DNA of 64,000 nucleotides from contig CAVRXL010000012.1 in the NCBI GenBank assembly GCA_963725145.1, positions 310,001 to 374,000 of the forward strand. The letters are read 5' to 3'. A program made the translations under genes and the position numbers. The notes under the pieces are model-generated. The model made no database searches. It was not told the origin of the DNA and worked only from the letters and a program-made list of their open reading frames with translations. Below, piece by piece: positions 37,973 through 44,726 of the stretch. The DNA is from DATAEE01 sp963725145 (GTDB lineage: Bacteria; Acidobacteriota; Vicinamibacteria; Vicinamibacterales; 2-12-FULL-66-21). Each line of letters begins with the position of its first letter. The stretch's first letter is position 1.

Positions 37973-38947
37973 TCAGTTCGAGATTCCTGCGGTCTTCTTC
38001 TTCTGAAGCTCGACGGCGCGCTGCTGGAGGCGATTGGCCTCGGCGATGAGCGCGTCGAACTCCTTGCGGTCCTTGGTCAGCTTCGCCTTCTCGCGAAGCA
38101 GCAGGTTCTTGAAGGCCAGCGCTTCGAGATAGTCCTTGTTCAAGTCGAGCGCCTGGTCAGCCGCCTTGAGACCGTCATCGACGTACTTGCCCTTGTCCTT
38201 CGGGTTCAGGCGGAAATCCTTGTAGGCCTTTTCCCAGTAGAAGGCGGCGAGCACCTGATAGGCCTCGGGGTTTTTCGGCTCGCGCGTGGCGCGCTCGCGC
38301 AACGCCTCGACGGTCTTGTCGAATTCCCCCTGCCGGTTGTAGAAGCCGGCGATCGTGGCGTACACCTGCGGATCCTCCGGCCGCATTTCCTTGGCCTTCA
38401 GCAGCGCCGCCTCGGCCTCTTCGTACTTGCCGGCGTCCTCGTGGATCTTGGCCAGGGCGAAGTAGTTCTCGGGATCGCCGGGCGACAGCTCGATGATGCG
38501 GCGGTACGCGGCCTCGGCTTCGTCGGGCTGCGCCAGCTTGTCCGGGCCGAATGCCGCGGCCAGGTACTGAAGCGACAGCCGCTTCATCTTCGGGTTCTCT
38601 TCCTTCTCCGCCGAGATACGGTAATGCTCGACGGCCTTCTGGAGGTTCGCGTCGTTTTCCGCCTCCCCCTGGCGCGCGGGCTTGTACAGGTTGTCGTAGC
38701 TGTTGGCCAGGTAGAAGTGAGCCGCGGCAGAACAATCGCCGCCTTCGCACGGGATCCTGATGTCAGGGCTGAGCGCTATCGTCTCCTCGTACTTGGAGGC
38801 CGCCTTCTTGTACTCCTGTTGCTGGTACAAGACGTTGGCATCCTTGAACACTTTTCTGGCTTTGAGCTCGTTCACCTTGCCGCAGCCGGCAGCCGCAACG
38901 GCGACGGAGAGAGCGATCGCACACGGGCCGAGCATCGAATTCCGCAT
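37973..38947 (-). CDS. TPR-repeat lipoprotein
   Basis: This 324-residue protein has a signal sequence ending AVAAAGC, a lipobox-like site with Cys22, followed by several TPR units (DANVLYQQQEYKKAASKYEE, AEAAYRRIIELSPGDPENYF, AEAALLKAKEMRPEDPQVYA). It is probably anchored in the envelope and binds protein partners. AGGGGG lies a few bases before the ATG. A possible upstream control motif, ACCGGTGTCTAACG, lies at 39049-39062 on the same strand. Confidence 0.85.
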   Translation of the reverse strand: MRNSMLGPCAIALSVAVAAAGCGKVNELKARKVFKDANVLYQQQEYKKAASKYEETIALSPDIRIPCEGGDCSAAAHFYLANSYDNLYKPARQGEAENDANLQKAVEHYRISAEKEENPKMKRLSLQYLAAAFGPDKLAQPDEAEAAYRRIIELSPGDPENYFALAKIHEDAGKYEEAEAALLKAKEMRPEDPQVYATIAGFYNRQGEFDKTVEALRERATREPKNPEAYQVLAAFYWEKAYKDFRLNPKDKGKYVDDGLKAADQALDLNKDYLEALAFKNLLLREKAKLTKDRKEFDALIAEANRLQQRAVELQKKKTAGISN

Positions 38948-39044
38948 TGTTTCCCCCTGGAATTGGAGCGGGATCCGCCGAGGACCGGTCAGTATAGTCA
39001 GCCCCAAAAGGCAGCGTCAAGCCGGCCCCGGGTATTCCGGTATC

Positions 39045-39067
39045 ATGAACGTTAGACACCGGTTGCC
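39045..39067 (-). promoter_or_regulatory. AACCGGTGTCTAACG element upstream of the TPR lipoprotein gene
   Basis: On the minus strand GGCAACCGGTGTCTAACGTTC lies about 100 bases before the TPR gene start. The core CGGTGTCTAAC recurs at 33431-33441 and, as CGGGTGTCTAAGCG, at 36149-36162. It could be the -10 part of an alternative-sigma promoter. Confidence 0.4.
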
Positions 39068-41224
39068 ATGATTCGGTTCGAGGACCTCGTCGAAAAAGTC
39101 CGGGCGAACATCCCGGACGCCGACATCGAGCTGCTCCGCCGCGCCTACGTGTTCTCGGCGTTCGAGCACAAGGGACAGGTGCGCCATTCCGGCGAGCCCT
39201 ACCTCGTCCATCCGCTTGAAGTTGCGGACGTTCTCGCGGACATGCGCCTCGACGTCGTCACGATCGTGGCCGGCCTGCTCCACGACGTGGTCGAGGACAC
39301 ACGCACCCCGATTGAGCGCATCCAGGAGCTGTTCGGTCCGGAGGTCGCCCACCTCGTGGAGGGGGTCACCAAGCTCGGCGCGATCCCGTTTTCCTCCAGC
39401 GAGGAACGGCAGGCGGAGAACTTCCGCAAGATGCTCCTCGCGATGGTCGACGACATCCGGGTCATCCTGGTGAAGCTCGCCGACCGGCTGCACAACATGC
39501 GGACGCTGCACCACCTGCCGGAGGAGCGGCGCCTCAAGATCGCGCAGGAAACGCGCGACATCTACGCCCCGATCGCGAACCGGCTCGGCATGAGCAAGGT
39601 GAAGAACGAGCTGGAGGAGCTGGCGTTCAAATACCTCGAGGCCAAGCCGTACGAGTCGCTCCGCGCGCGCGTCGATTCGCGCCGCCGCGCCGCCGAGGGC
39701 ATGATCGACGAGCTCAAGCGGACCATCTCCGCCAAGCTCACCGAGGCGCAGGTCCCGGTCATCGAGCTCGACGGGCGCATCAAGCGCCTGTTCAGCATCC
39801 ACCAGAAGCTGAAGCGGCAGAAGATCGATCTCGACCAGGTGTACGACTTCGTCGCGCTGCGGCTCGTCACCGAGTCCGTCAAGGACTGCTACGCCGCGCT
39901 GGGGATCATTCACCAGACATGGTCGCCCGTGCCTGGCCGTATCAAGGATTTCATCGGTATGGCCCGGCCCAACGGGTACCAGTCACTGCACACGTCGGTC
40001 GTGAGCGAGCGCGGGTTTCCCTTCGAGGTGCAGATTCGGACGACCGAGATGCATCGCGTGGCCGAAGAGGGGATCGCGGCACACTGGAAGTACAAGGAAG
40101 GCCGGGTCGGCGCCGATCGGGACGAGCAGTACTTCGTCTGGTTGCGCCAGCTTCTGGAGTGGCAGCAGGAGGTCCGCGATCCGCAGGAATTCATCAACAA
40201 CCTGAAGATCGAGCTCTACCCCGAGGAGGTCTACACCTTCACCCCCAAGGGAGAAGTGAAGGCCCTCCCTCGCGGCGCTACGCCGATCGATTTTGCCTAC
40301 ACGATTCACACCGACGTCGGCCACATGTGCGTCGGCGCGCGCGTCAACAGCAAGATGGTCCCTCTGCGCACGCGGTTGAAGAACGGCGACATCGTCGAAA
40401 TCGTCACGGCGCCCGGCCACAAGCCGAGCCGTGACTGGCTCAACTTCGCCGCGACCTCTCGCGCGCGCAACAAAATCAAGCACTTCATCCACGGCGAGGA
40501 AAAGGCGCGGAGCATCGAGCTCGGGCGTCGGCTGTTCGAGAAGGAGGCGCGGCGGTTCGATGTGAACCTGAAGGCCCTGCTCGATCCGGAGGCGCTGGCC
40601 AAGGCGGCCAGCGAAAGCGGCCTGTCCAAGGCGGAGGAGCTGTTCGCCGCGATCGGGTACGGCAAGCTGGCCCCGCGGACGGCACTCCTGAAGGTCGTGC
40701 CGCAGGACCAGCTGCGCGAGAAGCCGCCGGAGACCGGCATCGCGTCGGTCGTCAAGCGCGTGCTCGGGACCGGCGACCAGAAAATCAAAGTCCGCGGGAT
40801 CGACGACCTGATGGTGTTTCGCGCGCGCTGCTGCAACCCGATTCGCGGCGAGAAAATCGTCGGCTACATTACTCGCGGCAAAGGCGTCTCGGTGCATTCC
40901 GCGACGTGTCCCAACGTCATCAACCTTCTGTACGATCCGGAGCGCCGAATGGACGTCGAGTGGGACAAAGAGGGAGATCCCGCCAAATACGTCGTCCGGT
41001 TGTCGATTCAGGTCGAGGACCGGAAGGGCATCCTCGCCGACATCAGCGCGAAGATCGCGGGGATCGACACGAATATCAAGAACGTCGACGCGACGTCGAA
41101 CGGCGACAACCGCGGCAACATCCGGATGACCGTCGAAATCAGCGACATGAAACACCTCGAGAAGGTGATCAAGTCGCTCAGAGCGATCAAAGGCGTCGTC
41201 GATGTGGAACGGGCGGGCCGCTAG
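39068..41224 (+). CDS. RelA/SpoT (RSH) bifunctional (p)ppGpp synthetase/hydrolase
   Basis: The protein is 718 residues. It has an HD hydrolase domain (HSGEPYLVHPLEVADVL and LLHDVVEDT at about 71-78, so hydrolysis is expected), a synthetase domain (NGYQSLHTSVVSERGFPFEV and AEEGIAAHWKYKEG), a TGS domain (YTFTPKGEVKALPRGATPID) and a C-terminal ACT domain (DRKGILADISAKIA). It controls the stringent response. There is no clear ribosome binding site before the ATG. The stop TAG is shared with the convergent ridA gene inside one CTAG. Confidence 0.93.
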   Translation: MIRFEDLVEKVRANIPDADIELLRRAYVFSAFEHKGQVRHSGEPYLVHPLEVADVLADMRLDVVTIVAGLLHDVVEDTRTPIERIQELFGPEVAHLVEGVTKLGAIPFSSSEERQAENFRKMLLAMVDDIRVILVKLADRLHNMRTLHHLPEERRLKIAQETRDIYAPIANRLGMSKVKNELEELAFKYLEAKPYESLRARVDSRRRAAEGMIDELKRTISAKLTEAQVPVIELDGRIKRLFSIHQKLKRQKIDLDQVYDFVALRLVTESVKDCYAALGIIHQTWSPVPGRIKDFIGMARPNGYQSLHTSVVSERGFPFEVQIRTTEMHRVAEEGIAAHWKYKEGRVGADRDEQYFVWLRQLLEWQQEVRDPQEFINNLKIELYPEEVYTFTPKGEVKALPRGATPIDFAYTIHTDVGHMCVGARVNSKMVPLRTRLKNGDIVEIVTAPGHKPSRDWLNFAATSRARNKIKHFIHGEEKARSIELGRRLFEKEARRFDVNLKALLDPEALAKAASESGLSKAEELFAAIGYGKLAPRTALLKVVPQDQLREKPPETGIASVVKRVLGTGDQKIKVRGIDDLMVFRARCCNPIRGEKIVGYITRGKGVSVHSATCPNVINLLYDPERRMDVEWDKEGDPAKYVVRLSIQVEDRKGILADISAKIAGIDTNIKNVDATSNGDNRGNIRMTVEISDMKHLEKVIKSLRAIKGVVDVERAGR

Positions 41225-41601
41225 GGAATGACGGCGATCGCGTCGATCTCGACGCGGGCGTCCTTCGGGAGCCGCGCGGCCTGCACGGTTGAACGCGCCG
41301 GCGCGGGCTGGCTGAAGTAGGTGGCATAGACCTCGTTCATCGCCGCAAAGTCGTTCATGTCCGCGAGGAACACCGTCGTCCGAGCCACCTGATCGAGCGA
41401 CGCGCCGGCAGCCGCCAGGATCTCCCGGATGTTGGCGAACACGCGGTGCGTCATCGCCGCGATGTCGCCCGCGATCAGGTTGCCCGTCGCAGGGTCGATC
41501 GGGATCTGCCCGGAGATGAAGAGCAGCTGACCCGCGCGGACCGCCTGTGAGTACGGTCCAATCGCCTTCGGTGCCTTCTCGGTCGAGACCGCGGTCCGCA
41601 T
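41221..41601 (-). CDS. ridA: RidA family enamine/imine deaminase
   Basis: The protein is 126 residues with AIGPYSQAVRAGQLLFISGQ near the N-terminus, TVFLADMNDFAAMNEVYATY, and the substrate Arg in PARSTVQAARLPKDARVEID. RidA proteins hydrolyse reactive enamines made by PLP enzymes. The start at 41601 is 2 bases after the rpmB stop, so the two are co-transcribed. Confidence 0.93.
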   Translation of the reverse strand: MRTAVSTEKAPKAIGPYSQAVRAGQLLFISGQIPIDPATGNLIAGDIAAMTHRVFANIREILAAAGASLDQVARTTVFLADMNDFAAMNEVYATYFSQPAPARSTVQAARLPKDARVEIDAIAVIP

Positions 41602-41603
41602 CG

Positions 41604-41795
41604 TTAGGCGGCTTTGACGATCTTGTTCGAGCGAAGGCACCGCGTGCAGACGCGCACGCGGCGGACCGCGCCGTCGATGAGCGCCTTCACCCGCTGCAGG
41701 TTCGGCTCGAACCGGCGCGCCGTGACGTTATGCGCGTGGCTGATGTTTCGGCCCACGACCGGGCCCTTCCCGCAGAGTTCGCAACGCTTGGCCAT
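41604..41795 (-). CDS. rpmB: 50S ribosomal protein L28
   Basis: This 63-residue protein begins MAKRCELCGKGPVVG, with ISHAHNVTARRFEPNLQRV and a second CxxC (CTRC) near the end, so it is the zinc-binding form of L28. An upstream in-frame extension to 41831 is not conserved. AGGA lies 8 bases before the ATG. Confidence 0.95.
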   Translation of the reverse strand: MAKRCELCGKGPVVGRNISHAHNVTARRFEPNLQRVKALIDGAVRRVRVCTRCLRSNKIVKAA

Positions 41796-41839
41796 GACCT
41801 GCTTCCTAAGTGCGCCCTGAACGGACCGCACGAATCAGT

Positions 41840-41846
41840 TATTATA
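41840..41846. promoter_or_regulatory. Back-to-back -10 boxes between rpmB and the zinc-ribbon gene
   Basis: TATTATA reads as TATTAT (41840-41845) on the plus strand and as a perfect TATAAT (41846-41841) on the minus strand. The rpmB start lies about 45 bases to the left and the zinc-ribbon gene start 11 bases to the right, so one element may serve both. Confidence 0.5.
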
Positions 41847-41856
41847 CACAGGTTCC

Positions 41857-42303
41857 ATGAGCGACCGGAAATACCGGCAACGTGGCTATCAGGACGATCC
41901 CCGCGACCGCGAGCGGGGCGGCGGATCGGGGAAGCCGCCGGCCGCCAAGCGCGAGTACACGCCGCGCGGTCAGCCGCCGCTCGCCCCGAAATCTCCCAAC
42001 ATGCCTGGCTTCCGGGACGTGGTCCGGTGCACCCGGTGCGGCCACGTGCTGTCGCCTCCCATCGGTTTCGAGACTCGCTGCGAGCGCTGTGGGGCGGAGT
42101 TGCACAGCTGCGCGCAGTGCGCGCATTTCGACACCGGCAGTCGGTTCGAATGTACCCAGCCGATCGAGGCCCGCGTCTCGCCCAAGGATGCCAGGAACGC
42201 CTGCACGTTTTTCGAAGCCCGCGTCACCGTCGAGCGCGAAACGAAGTCCTCCGCCGGTCCGCCGAGCGCGCAGAAAGCGTTCGACGACCTCTTCAAGTTT
42301 TAG
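41857..42303 (+). CDS. Zinc-ribbon protein of unknown function
   Basis: This 148-residue protein has a charged, Arg/Gly-rich first third, probably disordered. Around 57-105 it has seven cysteines in a double-ribbon pattern: CTRCGH, CERCGAELHSCAQCAHF, then CTQP, and a later Cys in NACTFF. The C-terminus is again disordered, ending AFDDLFKF. I do not recognise a named family. The start ATG is 11 bases after a -10-like box, so the transcript would have almost no leader. Confidence 0.7.
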   Translation: MSDRKYRQRGYQDDPRDRERGGGSGKPPAAKREYTPRGQPPLAPKSPNMPGFRDVVRCTRCGHVLSPPIGFETRCERCGAELHSCAQCAHFDTGSRFECTQPIEARVSPKDARNACTFFEARVTVERETKSSAGPPSAQKAFDDLFKF

Positions 42304-42333
42304 TGGGACTCTGCCCCACACCCCGGCTCGTTC

Positions 42334-42990
42334 TCAGGGGACGATGAGGCGGGTCGTGTCGTCCGCCCTCGGTTCCTCGTTTGACGGCTTCATCACGCGA
42401 TCGACCAGGTCCAGATAACTGCGCTCACCGTCGCCGAGCGCCGGGGCGGCGCCGTTCGCGAGCTTTTCGAGCATCCGGAGCGCGGCCGCGATGTCGCGAT
42501 CGGGGACCGCACGTTCCGCGCGCGCGAGCTCCTCCAGCCCGCGTTTCAGATCTCCGGCGACGCGCTGGGCCGGGACCGATGTCGCGTGATGCTCGTAGAG
42601 AATTCCTTTTGCAGACGTTTCGAACGTGGATGCGAGCGACGCGGCGGCGTCGGCCACGTCGCGATCGACGAGCGGTGCGAGCCCGGTGATCACGGTCGGA
42701 GACAGGGTTGCACACTGTTTCACGAGCGCCTGGAGATACAGCAGCACTCGCGCCTGCCGCTCGCTCAGATCGCCGAGAGCACCGTAAATGAACGCGCGAT
42801 CACGTTCCTGTCGTCGCTGCGCGACGGCAGGCGGATGTGCTGCGGACGCGCGCAGCCAGCCGCAATCCGCCGGACACGCGATTTCCACCAGGCGCTTCGT
42901 CCCGCAGCAGATGGCGCAGATCTCGCGGTTGAGCGCCGGACACGCGCGCCGAGCCTTCCGCGTACCGCACAGAGGACACCGTTCGGCCAT
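42334..42990 (-). CDS. Cys-rich N-terminal protein of unknown function
   Basis: The protein is 218 residues. The first 45 carry a cysteine cluster (CPLCGTRKARRAC, then EICAICCGTKRLVEIACPADC), probably binding zinc; the rest is helical (LSERQARVLLYLQALVKQC, LKRGLEELARAERAVPDRDI). Similar Cys-rich openings occur in conserved proteins of unknown function. The start at 42990 lies 23 bases from the palindromic -10 element at 43013-43019. It is convergent with the zinc-ribbon gene. Confidence 0.72.
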   Translation of the reverse strand: MAERCPLCGTRKARRACPALNREICAICCGTKRLVEIACPADCGWLRASAAHPPAVAQRRQERDRAFIYGALGDLSERQARVLLYLQALVKQCATLSPTVITGLAPLVDRDVADAAASLASTFETSAKGILYEHHATSVPAQRVAGDLKRGLEELARAERAVPDRDIAAALRMLEKLANGAAPALGDGERSYLDLVDRVMKPSNEEPRADDTTRLIVP

Positions 42991-43012
42991 CTCGAAATCC
43001 GTGAGCCATCAA

Positions 43013-43019
43013 TTATAAT
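43013..43019. promoter_or_regulatory. Palindromic ATTATAAT, divergent -10 element
   Basis: ATTATAAT (43012-43019) gives TATAAT on both strands. To the left the Cys-rich protein starts at 42990; to the right the next gene starts at 43116. No clear -35 is seen on either side. Confidence 0.5.
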
Positions 43020-43115
43020 GGGCGCACCCACCACGACTTACAGGAACACGGCTTGCATAACCGTCAGCGCCGGCAGGGATACCGCCGGCGGCGGCAAACG
43101 GAGGGAGTCGCACAG

Positions 43116-43703
43116 ATGGGCGGTTCGCTCTTCGAGGAAACGCCGGCAGAGTACTTCAAGGATCTGGTGGAGTCGGCCGTTGCCCGGCAGCGGCTCGAAG
43201 TCGGATCGTTGACGTCGTACTATCTCGTGAACCTGCTCTGCGGCTTCGTTCGCCTCGAGCGCAACGGGGCCGCGACGCTGGACGATGAGCCGCTCGCGCT
43301 GCGGCTTGCGCAGGCGCTCGAGAGCGGCGGCGTCGAGCAACGCGCGCGTCTTCGCAGCCTGGGCGATCTGTCACTGTTCGTTTCCGGGTTCTTTTCCGAC
43401 AGCCTTAACAGAAAGCCGGTTGACGTCGACTACTACGTCAGCATGGGGGAATACGCCTACGGTTCGCTGAGCCGGTTCGAGGAAGCCTCGCTCGCCTCCA
43501 CCTTCGGGGAGCTCGCCTCCAAATTCTGCAGCATGGCGGACGTGCTCGCAGACGTCAGCGAGCGCAGCGCGCTGACCTCCAACGCCGATCTTCTTCGCCT
43601 TTATGAACGCTGGCTCCGCACGGGGAGCCGCCGCGACAGTCAGCTCCTGGTCGAGCAGGGCATCGTGCCCAACGCCTCCATCGGCAGCCGCTTCGTCCAG
43701 TAG
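43116..43703 (+). CDS. Conserved-looking hypothetical protein
   Basis: This 195-residue, mostly helical protein is acidic in the first half: FEETPAEYFKDLVESAVARQ, then SYYLVNLLCGFVRLE, YYVSMGEYAYGSLSRF and LLVEQGIVPNASI. It has no signal peptide, membrane helix or known catalytic motif. The start ATG has GGAGGGA 9 bases upstream; the open frame extends to a TTG at 43053 through a low-complexity basic stretch that looks non-coding. Function unknown. It lies upstream of the DksA-like gene. Confidence 0.72.
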   Translation: MGGSLFEETPAEYFKDLVESAVARQRLEVGSLTSYYLVNLLCGFVRLERNGAATLDDEPLALRLAQALESGGVEQRARLRSLGDLSLFVSGFFSDSLNRKPVDVDYYVSMGEYAYGSLSRFEEASLASTFGELASKFCSMADVLADVSERSALTSNADLLRLYERWLRTGSRRDSQLLVEQGIVPNASIGSRFVQ

Positions 43704-44150
43704 CTCCGGCTAGCCGTGGCCGCGGGCGCTGGCGGCAGAGCTGCGTCAAAAACAGCTGACCCGCCTGTGGTCACTTAACCACACATTTGTCGTCCTCTCA
43801 GAAGGACGTACGGTCGGTAGACTGAGAACGAACCGAACCGGGGGGGTCTGGCGTCTAATGTGGCAGTTGGACGGCAGCCCCCAAGCGCCACCAGGACAGG
43901 TAAGGAATGTAAAGCACTTTTTATGAGTCAGTTAGCGGTGAAGGTCGAGGGCGGGTAGCTGAGGTTCCGGAGCGAGAAGATACCTTCGGACACCCCCCAG
44001 AAACCTCAGAATCCCTTCTCGGCGGTAGCTTACGAGTGGCGAATCCGGATGCGCGCTGGGTAGCGCGCGCCCGAGGAAGTCTGGCAACACGATTGCAGGC
44101 CGAGCGAGCAAGTTCGGGACTGTCGGCGGCGGAAAGGAGTCGCTGTCATC
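43704..44150 (+). other. Structured 447-base leader/intergenic region before the DksA-like gene
   Basis: No gene is seen. At least four hairpins can be drawn: TGTGGT/ACCACA (43766-43783), CGTCCT/AGGACG (43791-43808), a two-storey stem CTGAGGTT/AACCTCAG (43959-44009) enclosing CCGGAG/CTTCGG, and GCGCGCT-GGGT-AGCGCGC (44051-44068). A TAGACT box at 43818-43823 and a GTCTAA motif at 43853-43858 could be promoter parts. It does not match the riboswitches, 6S RNA, SRP RNA, tmRNA or RNase P RNA that I know. It could be a long regulated leader or a small RNA gene. Confidence 0.45.
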
Positions 44151-44612
44151 ATGACCGTGGAACATAAGGAACTTAAGAAAGATCAGATGAGCAAAGACCG
44201 GTATGCCGAGCTCCAGCGCATTCTGGAGGAGCGGCGCCGTGAGATCGTGAGCAAGGTGCACGAGAAGATCCGGGACGTGCGGACCGAGGGGATGACCGGG
44301 CAGGAGCAGGGTGTGCTCGACTCAGCCGAGAGCTCCGAGGCGGACATCCAGGAGGAAATCGAGCTCGCGCTCATCCAGATGAAGACCGAGACCCTCAGCC
44401 GTATCGACGAGGCGCTCAACCGGCTCGAAGATGGCACCTTCGGTTACTGCTTCGAATGCGGCGAGGAAATCGCGGAGCGCCGTCTGCGCGCGCTGCCGTT
44501 CGCGGTCCGGTGCAAGGACTGCGAGGAGGCGCGGGAAGTGGCAGAACAGCGCGAGCGCGTGATGGCGCAGCGCCGCGGCGCCGCGTCGCTCTTCCTGGAC
44601 ATGTCGTCGTAA
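44151..44612 (+). CDS. TraR/DksA family zinc-finger transcription regulator
   Basis: The protein is 153 residues. A long coiled-coil of charged helices (about 10-90) is followed by a four-cysteine zinc finger at Cys100, Cys103, Cys121 and Cys124 (C-x2-C-x17-C-x2-C), as in DksA, and a helical tail. Such proteins bind RNA polymerase through the secondary channel and act with ppGpp; an RSH enzyme lies 3 kb upstream. The ATG at 44151 has AGGAG upstream. A long structured region precedes it, so expression may be controlled post-transcriptionally. Confidence 0.9.
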   Translation: MTVEHKELKKDQMSKDRYAELQRILEERRREIVSKVHEKIRDVRTEGMTGQEQGVLDSAESSEADIQEEIELALIQMKTETLSRIDEALNRLEDGTFGYCFECGEEIAERRLRALPFAVRCKDCEEAREVAEQRERVMAQRRGAASLFLDMSS

Positions 44613-44667
44613 CCACCGGGGCATCCAGCTGTAAGCCGGATTCGAAGTCCAGCGACCCCGCCAAGCC

Positions 44668-44696
44668 GGAAAAGGGGGAACAGTTCCCCCTTTTCC
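44668..44696 (+). terminator. Terminator-like perfect hairpin between the DksA-like gene and lon
   Basis: GGAAAAGGGGGAA-CAG-TTCCCCCTTTTCC is a perfect 13-bp stem with a 3-base loop. The T-run is inside the stem rather than after it, so termination may be partial. Confidence 0.6.
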
Positions 44697-44726
44697 CAAC
44701 CGATACTTGCGACTAAGGTATCGTGC

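Noticed and set aside
43900..44000. Resemblance to a 16S rRNA stretch (GTAAAGC-CTTTTT, CGGAG-AGAAGATACC)
   Set aside because: Only short words match; neighbouring rRNA helices are absent and gene order does not fit an rRNA operon.
44070..44130. GAGGAAGTCTGGCAA resembling the 5' start of RNase P RNA
   Set aside because: The later conserved blocks of RNase P RNA are missing and the region ends at the DksA-like start 60 bases on.
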